From NCBI GenBank assembly GCA_012510495.1, contig JAAZHX010000314.1:1-64000 (forward strand): 64,000 nt of DNA, in the 5' to 3' direction. Shown in pieces: positions 36,598-45,602 of this stretch. Origin of the DNA: Smithella sp. GTDB lineage: Bacteria; Desulfobacterota; Syntrophia; Syntrophales; Smithellaceae. The translations under genes were made by a program, and so were the position numbers. The notes beneath the pieces were generated by a model, which was not told where the DNA came from, did not search any database, and worked only from the letters and a program-made list of their open reading frames with translations. Numbering within the stretch: the stretch's first letter is position 1; every line of letters starts with the position of its first letter.

Positions 36598-37021
36598 ACC
36601 TAATCTCTATTCGGAAAGTTTTCAAATCGAAGGCGGCAATTTCAATTCGGCAGGCGTTGTTTCGACGCGCATTAAATCCATTCTGAAAAAACTGGGCATT
36701 CCCGGAGACATTGTCCGAAAAGCGGCCATCGTTTCGTACGAAGCGGAAATCAATGTCGTGTCCTATGCCAAAAAAGCCGTTGTGAATCTGACCGTCGTGC
36801 CCGGCAAGGTGCGTATCGAGGTCGTCGATGAAGGTCAGGGCATTCCCAATATTGATCTGGCGATGCAGGAAGGCTATTCCACCGCCGATCAGAAAATCCG
36901 GGAAATGGGCTTCGGCGCGGGGATGGGGCTGTGCAACATTAGAAACTACTCCGACGATTTCCATATCGAGTCGAAGGTCGGAAAGGGTACGCGTCTGAAG
37001 ATGACCATTCAGACGCCATAA
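36572..37021 (+). CDS. Anti-sigma-factor-like ATPase (HATPase, RsbW/RsbT type)
   Basis: 149 residues with a GHKL ATP-binding domain: N box YEAEINVVSYA (about 56-66), G1 box VDEGQGIPN (about 87-95) and G2 box GFGAGMGLCNI (about 113-123). This is the small anti-sigma/serine kinase class. Start TTG 36572 overlaps the preceding DRTGG gene by 26 nt; GTG 36584 is an alternative. It may phosphorylate a partner in response to redox state. Confidence 0.82.
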   Translation: MKTPVDEPKPNLYSESFQIEGGNFNSAGVVSTRIKSILKKLGIPGDIVRKAAIVSYEAEINVVSYAKKAVVNLTVVPGKVRIEVVDEGQGIPNIDLAMQEGYSTADQKIREMGFGAGMGLCNIRNYSDDFHIESKVGKGTRLKMTIQTP

Positions 37022-37043
37022 CGGAAGAGTTGAGGGTTCGTGT

Positions 37044-37385
37044 ATGAATGTTGAAGCAATTGTCGCGGCTTTGGGACTGGAGGTCAGGTGCGGCAGGGAG
37101 GGCCTGGGCAGAAAAGTTACCGGCGGCTATACCGGAGACCTCTTAAGCGATGTCATGGGCAACTCCAAAGAGGGCTATATCTGGATCACCCGCCAAGTGC
37201 ATCAGAACATTGTCGCCGTCGCCAGCCTCAAGGAACACGCGGGCATTATCCTGATCAACGCCTGTGAGCCGACCGGGGAAACGCTGGAAAAAGCCGAAGC
37301 GGAAAAGATACCCATTCTGGTGTCCGATCTGCCCGCCTTTGAGCTCTCGGGCAGGATTTATAATTTATTGGCATCCCGCGGCTGA
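37044..37385 (+). CDS. DRTGG-domain protein (second copy)
   Basis: 113 residues, one DRTGG domain (VTGGYTGDLLSDVMGN near 26-41; IPILVSDLPAFELSGRIYNLL near the end). It is a diverged paralogue of the protein at 36223: both end in a ...IPIL...FE..GR.Y pattern. The two flank the small ATPase and may form a hetero-complex with it. Confidence 0.8.
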   Translation: MNVEAIVAALGLEVRCGREGLGRKVTGGYTGDLLSDVMGNSKEGYIWITRQVHQNIVAVASLKEHAGIILINACEPTGETLEKAEAEKIPILVSDLPAFELSGRIYNLLASRG

Positions 37386-37416
37386 TTGCCGATGACCCCC
37401 TTCCCGGGCAGGACCG

Positions 37417-38157
37417 ATGCTGAAAGTTTTTAACTGCGATCTTCATATCCACACGTGCCTGTCACCCTGCGCCGAGCTGGATATGCATCCGAAGGCTCTG
37501 GTGGAGAGGGCCCTCGAGCAGCGCCTCGACATCATCGCCGTGAGCGACCACAACGCTTCCGCGAATGTCCCGTATGTCATGGCGGCAGCCGCGGGAAAAA
37601 ACATCTGCGTGATCCCCGCCATGGAAATCACAACCAGCGAGGAAGTACACCTGCTGGCGCTCTTCGGACCTCTGGCCGGTCTCCAGCGGTTGCAGGAGAT
37701 AGTCGACCGGCATCTGTTCGGAGTAAACGATGAAGACCGTTTCGGCGTGCAGGCCATCGTCAATGAGCGGGGCGAAGTGGAAGGATTTAATCATCAGCTT
37801 CTCATCGGAGCGACGGATTTGCCCATTGATTCCCTCGTGGACACGATTCATCAGCTGGGCGGTCTTGCCATCCCCGCCCACATTGACCGCGAAAGCTTCA
37901 GCGTGTTAAGCCAGCTCGGATTTATCGACCAAAGCTCCCGTTTTGACGCGCTGGAAATCTCCAAACGCATGGGCATCAGGAAGGGCCGCCTCCGGTATCC
38001 CGAGCTTGCCCGGTACGCTTTCCTGACCTCTTCCGACGCCCACTTTATCCGGGACATCGGAACGGCAACCACCCCGATCCTTCTGAAAGAGCCGACCTTC
38101 GACGAAATTCGAATGGCCGTCTCCGGACAAAACGGCCGTCAAATCCTGGAGGAGTGA
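37417..38157 (+). CDS. PHP-domain metal-dependent phosphoesterase
   Basis: 246 residues. Metal ligands in DLHIHTCLSPC (about 5-15), AVSDHN (about 43-48) and EITTSEEVHL (about 70), then PAHIDRES (about 158) and SSDAHFIRDIG (about 207). TrpH-like PHP proteins hydrolyse nucleotide or 3',5'-bisphosphate substrates; here the substrate is unknown. Encoded within the signalling set; overlaps the next gene by one base. Confidence 0.85.
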   Translation: MLKVFNCDLHIHTCLSPCAELDMHPKALVERALEQRLDIIAVSDHNASANVPYVMAAAAGKNICVIPAMEITTSEEVHLLALFGPLAGLQRLQEIVDRHLFGVNDEDRFGVQAIVNERGEVEGFNHQLLIGATDLPIDSLVDTIHQLGGLAIPAHIDRESFSVLSQLGFIDQSSRFDALEISKRMGIRKGRLRYPELARYAFLTSSDAHFIRDIGTATTPILLKEPTFDEIRMAVSGQNGRQILEE

Positions 38158-38705
38158 TGCTGACACTGGCCGATCATATTCTGGACATCGCTGAAAATTC
38201 CGTGCGCGCGGGCGCAAAATCGATTTCAATTTTCATCGAGGAAGATTCTCCTGACGATCTGCTGACCCTTAAAATCACGGACGACGGCCACGGCATGGCC
38301 AAAGACGTCCTGCAAAAATCCCTGAACCCCTTTTACACGACCAAAACAGTCCGGCGTGTGGGTCTGGGTCTGCCTCTGCTGAGGGACGCCGCTCAGCGCT
38401 CCGGCGGCACATTTCAATTGAAATCTGAGAAAAACCGCGGAACTACGGTAAAGGCCGTGTTTGGCCTGCATCATTTGGACCGGCAACCTCTGGGTGCTAT
38501 AATTAACACAATAATAATTCTCATTATTTCTAATTCTGATATTGATTTTTTTTATAAACACAGGCATAATGACCGGCAGTTTGAGATGGATACTCGTAAA
38601 ATCCGCAAAGAAATTGAGGATATACCGATTAACCATCCTGAAATTATAAAATATATCCGGGGTGCAATGGAAGAAGGGTTGCAGGAGTTAAAACCGGAAG
38701 CCTAG
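38157..38705 (+). CDS. Histidine-kinase-like ATPase (GHKL)
   Basis: 182 residues. N box DIAENSVRAGA (about 10-20), G1 box ITDDGHGM (about 41-48) and G2 box RRVGLGLPLLRDAAQ (about 66-80) make a complete ATP-binding site without a dimerisation or phospho-histidine domain. The C-terminal 70 residues (LIISNSDIDFFYKHR ... ELEDIPINHPEI-like) are a conserved extension in this setting. ATG overlaps the PHP stop (TGATG). It probably signals to a partner protein rather than acting as a complete sensor kinase. Confidence 0.8.
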   Translation: MLTLADHILDIAENSVRAGAKSISIFIEEDSPDDLLTLKITDDGHGMAKDVLQKSLNPFYTTKTVRRVGLGLPLLRDAAQRSGGTFQLKSEKNRGTTVKAVFGLHHLDRQPLGAIINTIIILIISNSDIDFFYKHRHNDRQFEMDTRKIRKEIEDIPINHPEIIKYIRGAMEEGLQELKPEA

Positions 38706-38734
38706 CGCACCGCGAAGATTTGAGGAGGACGTAC

Positions 38735-39229
38735 ATGAAAGCCGAAGATGCAGAGTTGTTGAAAGAGTTCACACCGGAGCAGATAGCCAAGCTCGACAGC
38801 ATCATTGAAAAGCACAAAGGAAAGGCGGGCGGCCTGATTCCCGTTCTCGAAGAAGCGCAGATTTGCCTGGAATACCTGCCGATGCCTGTGCAGAAAAGAA
38901 TTGCCGCCGGGTTGAATCTGCCGCTGAGCCGCGTCTATGGCGTGGTCACCTTTTATTCGTTCTTCACCATGACCCCGCGCGGCAAGCACACGGTTCGCGT
39001 CTGTCTGGGCACAGCCTGCTACGTTCGCGGAGGCAAGGCGCTTACGGAGGCGCTCCAGAAACAGTTTGGAATCAATGAAGGGGAAACAACAAAAGACCGG
39101 TTGTTCACACTGGAATCCGTTCGCTGTCTCGGCGCCTGCGGCCTGGGTCCGGTCATTGTCGTAGATGAAGATGTTCACGGGCGTATCAAGCCCGCCAAGA
39201 TCAAAGAGATATTGAGTCAATACAATTAA
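38735..39229 (+). CDS. NuoE/HndA-like thioredoxin-fold 2Fe-2S subunit
   Basis: 164 residues, 24-kDa-subunit type. The 2Fe-2S ligands are in VCLGTACYVRGG (C-x4-C, about 89-94) and CLGACGLGP (C-x3-C, about 130-134). It carries electrons between the diaphorase subunit and partner clusters. Start ATG 38735 after GAGGAGG. In the same operon as the NuoF-like fusion; corresponds to HydC of bifurcating hydrogenases or the small subunit of Stn transhydrogenase. Confidence 0.92.
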   Translation: MKAEDAELLKEFTPEQIAKLDSIIEKHKGKAGGLIPVLEEAQICLEYLPMPVQKRIAAGLNLPLSRVYGVVTFYSFFTMTPRGKHTVRVCLGTACYVRGGKALTEALQKQFGINEGETTKDRLFTLESVRCLGACGLGPVIVVDEDVHGRIKPAKIKEILSQYN

Positions 39230-39261
39230 TTACCGATCAAAAGAGAACGGAGGACACGCCC

Positions 39262-39645
39262 ATGGCGAAAATAACGATCGATGATTTGAAAAAAATCAAG
39301 GAAAAAGTACACAAGGAAATGACCTTGCGTGACGGCGACCGCCGCGTCAAAGTCACTGTTCATATGGGAACCTGCGGCATCGCTTCCGGCGCGAAAGAAG
39401 TGATGGACACGCTGCTGGAAGAAATTGAAGCCGCCAAAGTGCACGACGTGATGGTCACCACCTCCGGCTGTATGGGCCTGTGCAGCCGCGAACCGCTGGT
39501 GACCGTCGAAACTCTGAATGCCGAACCGATCAAATACGAATATGTCAATCCCAACAAAATGAGGCAGATTTTCAAGCGCCATATCCTGGCAGGGGAAGTT
39601 CAAACGCCCTTTGTGCTGGCCAAAGGCGCTGAAGTTCTAAAATAA
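39262..39645 (+). CDS. HndB-like thioredoxin-fold 2Fe-2S ferredoxin
   Basis: 127 residues. Four cysteines in MGTCGIASG (about 37) and SGCMGLCSREP (about 72-77), and a single further region without cysteines, match the HndB / NADP-reducing hydrogenase subunit B family of small 2Fe-2S proteins. The start has a GGAGG-type site upstream (ACGGAGGACACGCCC). Between the NuoE-like gene and the NuoF fusion. Confidence 0.85.
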   Translation: MAKITIDDLKKIKEKVHKEMTLRDGDRRVKVTVHMGTCGIASGAKEVMDTLLEEIEAAKVHDVMVTTSGCMGLCSREPLVTVETLNAEPIKYEYVNPNKMRQIFKRHILAGEVQTPFVLAKGAEVLK

Positions 39646-39711
39646 ACAGTTCATCATGCCTGAGGCCGGGATGCGAACCGCGGCCTGATGATTAAGGAGG
39701 ATATTGGATTC

Positions 39712-42700
39712 ATGAAAGTATTTCGTTCACACATACTGGTTTGCGGTGGAACAGGCTGCCAGGCTTCCGGCAGTCTAGGCGTTAAAAATGCCCTTTTGGA
39801 AGAATTGGTCAAAAGAAACCTGGCGGAAGAAATTAAAGTGGTCGAAACCGGCTGCAACGGCTTCTGTGCGCTGGGTCCCATAATGGTGGTTTACCCGGAA
39901 GGCGTTATCTATATCAGCCTGAAGCCTGCCGACATCCCCGAGATGGTCGAAGAACACCTGATCAAAGGCCGCATTGTCGATCGGCTGCTTTACCGTGAAC
40001 CGGGTACGGACAAAGCCATCCCCACCATGCAGGACATCCCCTTTTTCGCCCTCCAGGAACTGCGGGCATTGAGAAACCGCGGATTGATCGATCCCGAAAA
40101 AATCGAAGAATACATCGCCCGTGACGGTTATGCCGGCATGGCCAAGGCGCTCACCGAAATGACGCCGGAACAGATCGTCCAGGAAATGCTGGATTCCGGT
40201 TTGCGGGGCCGCGGCGGCGCGGGCTTCCCCACCGGCCTGAAATGGAAGTTTGCCGCCGGTTCCCACAGCGACATCAAATACGTTTTATGTAACGCCGACG
40301 AGGGCGACCCCGGAGCGTTCATGGACCGCAGCGTTCTGGAGGCGGACCCGCACACCGTTCTGGAAGGCATGGTTATCGCGGCCAAAGCGATCGGCTCGCA
40401 TCACGGCTACATTTACTGCCGCGCGGAATATCCGCTGGCCATCCACCGGCTGAATGTCGCCATCGCGCAGGCCAAAGAAGCAGGTCTGCTGGGCCGGGAC
40501 ATCCTCGGCACGGGGTTTGATTTCGACCTCGAAATTTACCAGGGCGCCGGCGCTTTTGTCTGCGGGGAAGAAACGGCTCTCATGACCTCGATCGAAGGCA
40601 ACCGCGGCATGCCCCGGCCCCGTCCTCCCTTCCCGGCTGTGGCCGGGCTGTGGCAGAAGCCCAGCATTTTGAACAACGTGGAAACGTTTGCCAACGTCGG
40701 TCAGATCATCCTGCGCGGCGCCAAGTGGCATGCGTCGGTCGGGACCGAGAAAAGCAAGGGCACGAAAGTATTCGCGCTCACCGGCGACGTCAACAACGTG
40801 GGCCTGGTGGAAGTCCCGATGGGCACCACACTGGGCACCATTGTTTATGACATCGGCGGCGGCATTCCTCAAGGCAAGAAATTCAAGGCGGCACAGCTGG
40901 GCGGCCCGTCCGGCGGGTGCATTCCGATTCAGCATCTCAACGCCTCCGTCGATTACGAAAAAGTCGCGGAACTGGGCGCCATTATGGGGTCCGGCGGCCT
41001 GATTATCATGAACGAAGACAAGTGCGCCGTCGATATGGCGCGGTTCTTCATGGACTTCTGCCAGGATGAATCCTGCGGCAAATGCACCCCCTGCCGCGAG
41101 GGCACCAAACGCATGCTGGAGATCCTGACCAACATCACACAGGACAAAGGTAAACCGGGCGACATCGAATTGCTCGAGGAAATGGCCGTCGTCATTAAAA
41201 ACGCGGCGCTTTGCGGCCTGGGACAGACGGCGCCCAACCCCGTGTTGAGCACCATCCGCTACTTCCGCAAGGAATACGAAGAGCATATTTTTGAGCACCG
41301 TTGTCGTGCAACCGTTTGCTCGGCCTTGTTCAAATCCCCCTGCCAGCACACCTGCCCGGTCGAAATGGACATCCCGTCCTACATCGCGCTGGTGCGCGAA
41401 GGCCGGTTTGAGGACGCTTACAGGATCCTGCTCCAGACCAACCCCTTCCCGTCGGTCTGCGGCCGCGTCTGCGACCACAAGTGCCAGTCCAAATGTCGCC
41501 GCGGCAACATGGATGAACCGCTGGCCATCAAGTTCCTGAAGCGTTTTATCACCGATAACGCACCGCGTCCGAAAACCGAACCGGTTCCCGTCACCCGCAG
41601 GGAAAAAATCGCCGTTATCGGCGCCGGTCCTGCCGGCCTCACGGCCGCCCGCGGCCTCGCGCTGCGCGGCTATAAGGTTACCGTTTTCGAAGAGCTCCCG
41701 TATGCGGGCGGCATGCTCCGCTGGGGCATCCCGGCCTACCGCCTGCCCCGCAACATTCTGCAGGGGGAAATTGACGATATCGCCTCACTGGGCGTGGAGA
41801 TCCGCCTGAACACCCGCGTGGGAAAAGACATCGCCTTTTCGCAGCTGGAAAAGGATTTCGATTACCTCTATCTCGCCACCGGCGCGCACAAAAGCCAGAA
41901 AATGCGCGTGGAAGGCGAAGACCTGGCCAATGTTTTCGGCGGTGTGGAATTCCTGCGCGACTTCAACCATAACGAAGACAAATGGCTCAAAGGCGAAAAG
42001 ACGCTGGGCAAGAAAGTGGCGGTCATCGGTGGCGGAAACTCGGCCATCGACGCGGCCCGCGTGGCGCTGCGTCTCGGTTCGGAAGTCACCATCCTGTACC
42101 GCCGGCTGAGACAGGATATGCCCGCCGCGGAAGAGGAAATCAAGGCGGCGGAAGAAGAAGGCATCAAGATCGAATACCTGATCGCTCCGCTGAAAATCGA
42201 CGGCGTCAAGGGTAAAGTCAGCTCCATCACCTGCCAGCGGATGAAACTGGGCGATTTTGACAATAGCGGCCGCAAGAAACCAGTGCCGGTCGAAGGCTCC
42301 GAATTTACGCTGGCTGTTGACGCGATCGTGGCCGCCATCGGTCAGGTTCCGGATATGAGCTTCATCGACAAAAAGACCGGCGTCGAAATCGACAAGTGGA
42401 ATTGTTACACGGTTGACAAGGGCTTCAAATCCCGGACGACGAACCCCCGCTACTTTGCGGGCGGCGACGCCCAAACAGGACCCGACACCGTCATCGCCGC
42501 CATCGCCGCCGGGCATCAGGCTGCGGATGATATCGACGCGGCCATTCGCCAGGCCAACGCTGAACCGGCCTACGAGAAACCCGCCCTCGAAAAAATCGAC
42601 GTGCCTCTGGTGATTGACGATGAAACCATCGAAACGCCGCAGGTACCGATGCCCGAAATGCACCATGCCACGCGCAAGATGAGTTTCGCGGAAGTGGAAC

Positions 42701-42768
42701 TGGGATTCGGCAGGGAAGACGCCATCAAGGAAGCGTGCCGCTGCCTGCGCTGCGACGTGTCGGTTTAA
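39712..42768 (+). CDS. NuoF/HndC-type diaphorase fused to NfnB/GltD-type NADPH module
   Basis: 1018 residues. Order: thioredoxin-fold 2Fe-2S domain (about 1-100, CGGTGCQASG, GCNGFCALGP); NuoF core with NADH/FMN site GLRGRGGAGFPTGLKWK (about 162) and NADEGDPGAF (about 192); SLBB domain; 4Fe-4S site SCGKCTPCREG (about 454) with a fourth cysteine in CGLGQ; then a GltD/NfnB half with two-cluster cysteines CQHTCPVEMD and CGRVCDHKCQSKC (about 543-594), FAD site AVIGAGPAGLTAA (about 634) and NAD(P) site VAVIGGGNSAIDAA (about 769). It should oxidise both NADH and NADPH and may split electrons with ferredoxin, like Sporomusa-type Nfn (StnABC) with two subunits fused. Start ATG 39712 with AAGGAGG. Confidence 0.9.
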   Translation: MKVFRSHILVCGGTGCQASGSLGVKNALLEELVKRNLAEEIKVVETGCNGFCALGPIMVVYPEGVIYISLKPADIPEMVEEHLIKGRIVDRLLYREPGTDKAIPTMQDIPFFALQELRALRNRGLIDPEKIEEYIARDGYAGMAKALTEMTPEQIVQEMLDSGLRGRGGAGFPTGLKWKFAAGSHSDIKYVLCNADEGDPGAFMDRSVLEADPHTVLEGMVIAAKAIGSHHGYIYCRAEYPLAIHRLNVAIAQAKEAGLLGRDILGTGFDFDLEIYQGAGAFVCGEETALMTSIEGNRGMPRPRPPFPAVAGLWQKPSILNNVETFANVGQIILRGAKWHASVGTEKSKGTKVFALTGDVNNVGLVEVPMGTTLGTIVYDIGGGIPQGKKFKAAQLGGPSGGCIPIQHLNASVDYEKVAELGAIMGSGGLIIMNEDKCAVDMARFFMDFCQDESCGKCTPCREGTKRMLEILTNITQDKGKPGDIELLEEMAVVIKNAALCGLGQTAPNPVLSTIRYFRKEYEEHIFEHRCRATVCSALFKSPCQHTCPVEMDIPSYIALVREGRFEDAYRILLQTNPFPSVCGRVCDHKCQSKCRRGNMDEPLAIKFLKRFITDNAPRPKTEPVPVTRREKIAVIGAGPAGLTAARGLALRGYKVTVFEELPYAGGMLRWGIPAYRLPRNILQGEIDDIASLGVEIRLNTRVGKDIAFSQLEKDFDYLYLATGAHKSQKMRVEGEDLANVFGGVEFLRDFNHNEDKWLKGEKTLGKKVAVIGGGNSAIDAARVALRLGSEVTILYRRLRQDMPAAEEEIKAAEEEGIKIEYLIAPLKIDGVKGKVSSITCQRMKLGDFDNSGRKKPVPVEGSEFTLAVDAIVAAIGQVPDMSFIDKKTGVEIDKWNCYTVDKGFKSRTTNPRYFAGGDAQTGPDTVIAAIAAGHQAADDIDAAIRQANAEPAYEKPALEKIDVPLVIDDETIETPQVPMPEMHHATRKMSFAEVELGFGREDAIKEACRCLRCDVSV

Positions 42769-42795
42769 AATTTTTCAATCAGCGCTTCCACAAAC

Positions 42796-42838
42796 AAAGG
42801 GCGATTCCCGATTTTCGGGGGAATCGCCCTTTTCTTTT
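42796..42838. terminator. Bidirectional terminator between NuoF fusion and radical SAM gene
   Basis: A 14-bp stem (42796-42809 with 42819-42832) and a 9-nt loop. On the plus strand it is followed by TTTTCTTTTC; on the minus strand by TTTG. It ends the operon at 42768. Confidence 0.85.
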
Positions 42839-42860
42839 CGTGTGGTTGAATGCCGATGGG

Positions 42861-43976
42861 TCACAGAGAACCCATGGCCATCAGGTCTTTGATATCGATA
42901 TGCCCCGATTCGTCAACGGATAAGCCCTCCCGGATCAGCCCCAGTACATGCGGTTTTTCTTCCGGAAACCGGTAGCCTTCGTATGATTGAGAGAAAAGCA
43001 GCCCTCCCTGCCGGTTGGTCCAGGCGTTCATGTTGTGATCAAAGCAGACGCGCGACGTGACGTTCAGGTTTTCGATCATCACCCGCAATTCTTCCAGCCG
43101 TTCGTGAGGCGATGAAATATTCAGCCGCCCCTGCTCGACCTCCTCATACAATTCCGTCCCCCGACGGGGCACCAGAGGACGCGACCGGATGTAATGCGGA
43201 TTGACGGCATTCAGCACGCGCGCCGTATTTTCCGCGTGCTGAAGCCAGCGCTCCCTGCCGCCCAGATCAGGCATCCAGTACTCGGAAAGCTGAAAGCCGG
43301 CGGCCATCGCTTTTTTGCCGCCCTCGATCTGCTCCTCGCTGGTCACGCCTTTGCGGATGATTTTCAAAATTTCATCATCGCCCGTTTCCAGTCCGACATG
43401 AACGCGGTCCAGGCCCGCTTTTCGAATCGCGGCCAGTTCATCCGGTTTCCTTTGCGCCAGTGTTTTCGATCGGGTATAGGACGTCACCCTGGTGAGACTG
43501 GCCAGCGTTTTGCGCAAATGTTGAAGCACCTCGACAAATTCGCCGGGTCTCATGATCATGCTGTTGGCGTCCTGAAGAAAAGCTGTCTTACCGCCGTAAT
43601 ACAGCCAGTTAAAAACAGAAGAAAAGCAGTAATTTTCCCGTAAATACGGATCGACGTCCAGAATCGCCTGCAACACCTCACGGTTGAGACGCCCTTCGTT
43701 ACCCGTCTTGACGGAGATTTCACGAATTTCATCCACCATGGCCCGCACGGAGTCTATGTCCGCTTTAATGTCCGCGACCGGCCGGTAGCCGAAGGGATGC
43801 CCTTTGTACATTTCGCAGAACGTGCACTTATTCCAGGGGCAGTTCTCCGTAATTCTCAATAAAAGCGAAGCACTGCCCCCTTCGCTGGGCGGTCGGTACA
43901 CTCCCACGGCAAATGATAATTTGCCGATATTCTCCACATTTTTCCGATAAGCGCTTCGATCCGTCGCAAAAGCCAT
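42861..43976 (-). CDS. Radical SAM protein
   Basis: 371 residues. The 4Fe-4S motif CPWNKCTFC (about 46-54; C-x4-C-x2-C, an expanded spacing) follows a short N-terminal region; a SAM-binding GLETGDDEIL is near 197. The expanded first gap is found in a subfamily of uncharacterised radical SAM proteins from anaerobes. Product unknown. ATG 43976 is chosen over the upstream frame because AAAAAGGAG lies 6 nt before it. Confidence 0.82.
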   Translation of the reverse strand: MAFATDRSAYRKNVENIGKLSFAVGVYRPPSEGGSASLLLRITENCPWNKCTFCEMYKGHPFGYRPVADIKADIDSVRAMVDEIREISVKTGNEGRLNREVLQAILDVDPYLRENYCFSSVFNWLYYGGKTAFLQDANSMIMRPGEFVEVLQHLRKTLASLTRVTSYTRSKTLAQRKPDELAAIRKAGLDRVHVGLETGDDEILKIIRKGVTSEEQIEGGKKAMAAGFQLSEYWMPDLGGRERWLQHAENTARVLNAVNPHYIRSRPLVPRRGTELYEEVEQGRLNISSPHERLEELRVMIENLNVTSRVCFDHNMNAWTNRQGGLLFSQSYEGYRFPEEKPHVLGLIREGLSVDESGHIDIKDLMAMGSL

Positions 43977-44296
43977 ACATGCTCCTTTTTTCAGTATTCT
44001 AATTCGTAATATAATATCTGATTCCCGTTTGACAACAGCTTTTGTCCTTTCAGCGCGGAAAAACACAGGAAATCAGGGCTCTTCATCGTCCATCTCCAGG
44101 CCGCCTGGTTGCGTGAATCGGCGCCGCTGGACATCTATAAAAAAAGTGAAGATGTCCCTTGTCAGGATCATGTTTTTTGTGCTATGAACGCAAGTCATTT
44201 TTTATTTGATGACGCGATGAAATATTCGACGATTCAAGTATTTTCAAAGCGTCACGAAAAATAAAGCCTTATGAAGGCAAGGGAGGATTTAAACCT
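43977..44296. other. Divergent intergenic region
   Basis: 320 bp between the radical SAM gene and the OFA transporter. It contains the minus-strand promoter at 44008-44035. No ORF of note or clear promoter for the plus-strand gene was seen; a GGGAGG site lies at 44281-44286. Confidence 0.6.
44008..44035 (-). promoter_or_regulatory. Sigma-70 promoter of the radical SAM gene
   Basis: On the minus strand TTGTCA (44030-44035), a 16-nt spacer and TATATT (44008-44013). The predicted start is about 25 nt before the ATG at 43976. Confidence 0.6.
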
Positions 44297-45538
44297 ATGG
44301 TGAATGAAAATTTGGAAAGTAAGCGATGGGGACTCGCCTTGGCTGGCGTCGTCATGATGCTGATCTTGGGCACGGTTTACGCCTGGTCGGTTTTTGTCAA
44401 GCCCATTGCGGCTCTGCACGGGTGGGAAGTAAATGTTGTATCGCGCGTCTTCATGCTCATTATCGGCACCATCGGCGTTTCCGCCGCATTTGGCGGCATG
44501 CTGGTGGATAAAAAAGGCCCCAAGTTCGTCGCCACACTCGGCTCCTGCTTTTACGGCGTAGGCGTTTTACTGGGCGGAGTGGCCCTGCATCTGGGCAGCT
44601 TCTGGTTTCTGCTTATCGGATACGGCATCGTCGCGGGGATCGGAAACGGCTTGACCTACGTGGTTCCGATCGCCACCCTGATCCGCTGGTTCCCGGATAA
44701 GCGGGGACTGATCACGGGCCTGGCCGTCATGGGATTCGGCTTCGGCGCCTTTTTCATTGGAATGATCATCCCCGGCCTCATCAACAATGTCGGCGTGGCA
44801 AATTCCTTTTTCATTCTAGGTGTGGTTTACCTTGTTTTGTGCGGAGGCGCCGCTCTGATCCTGAAGAATCCTCCCACGGGATGGCTGCCCAAAGGCTTTA
44901 CGCCTGCCGCGACAACCGTTAGCGCAGCCGATTCGTTCAGCTGGGCCGAAGCCAAGAAAACCCGCCAGTGGTATATGCTATGGTGCATGCTCTTTTTGAA
45001 CGTCACAGCCGGCATGGGTCTTCTCTCCAAGCTATCCCCGATGGCCCAGGAGGTTATTGCCCTGGCCAGAAACATCTCTGATCCGGCCCAACTGGCCATT
45101 CTGGGCGGCGGCGTTCTGGCCACTGCGTCCATCTTTAATGGTCTGGGCCGTCTTTTCTGGGCTGCCGTATCCGACAAGATCGGCCGGAAAGGCACCTATA
45201 TGACCATGTTCATCACCCAGGCGATTCTATACATCCTGCTGCCTCAGATAACCAGCGTGCTGGTCTTCACCATTATTGCCTGCTACCTGCTGGCCTGTCT
45301 GGGCGGCGGTTTCGCCGTTATGCCTTCCTTTGCGGCGGATTCCTTCGGCCCGACCTACATCGGCAAGGTTTACGGCTTCCTGCTGACAGCCTGGGGCGCG
45401 GCAGGAGTGGTTGGCGGCTTCGTATTCGCCGAATTCAACAAACAGCAGTCTCTCTATGCCGCGGCCGGCTGTCTCCTCCTCGGTTTTGTCATTGCTTTGT
45501 TGTTCACGCGGCCGAAACATGTTTCGGAGTATAAATGA
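44297..45538 (+). CDS. MFS transporter, oxalate/formate antiporter (OFA) family
   Basis: 413 residues with twelve membrane segments. The N-terminal helix GVVMMLILGTVYAWSVFVKP is typical of OFA members, as are the loop after helix 2 (DKKGPKFVATLGS, about 73) and the GIGNGLTYVVPIATLIRWFPDKRG stretch (split; about 113-136). These transporters exchange small monocarboxylates such as formate, oxalate or acetate. In a syntroph, formate or a short acid would be sensible, but substrate is not determined by sequence. Confidence 0.88.
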   Translation: MVNENLESKRWGLALAGVVMMLILGTVYAWSVFVKPIAALHGWEVNVVSRVFMLIIGTIGVSAAFGGMLVDKKGPKFVATLGSCFYGVGVLLGGVALHLGSFWFLLIGYGIVAGIGNGLTYVVPIATLIRWFPDKRGLITGLAVMGFGFGAFFIGMIIPGLINNVGVANSFFILGVVYLVLCGGAALILKNPPTGWLPKGFTPAATTVSAADSFSWAEAKKTRQWYMLWCMLFLNVTAGMGLLSKLSPMAQEVIALARNISDPAQLAILGGGVLATASIFNGLGRLFWAAVSDKIGRKGTYMTMFITQAILYILLPQITSVLVFTIIACYLLACLGGGFAVMPSFAADSFGPTYIGKVYGFLLTAWGAAGVVGGFVFAEFNKQQSLYAAAGCLLLGFVIALLFTRPKHVSEYK

Positions 45539-45568
45539 TCGAATAACCGCGTCCACCCATTTTGATTC

Positions 45569-45602
45569 AAGAGCGCCGTTAAGAAACGGCGCTCTTTTTT
45601 CT
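45569..45602 (+). terminator. Rho-independent terminator of the OFA transporter gene
   Basis: A 12-bp stem (45569-45580 with 45585-45596), AAGA loop and a T tract that starts inside the stem (CTTTTTTCT). It lies 30 nt after the stop codon. Confidence 0.92.
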
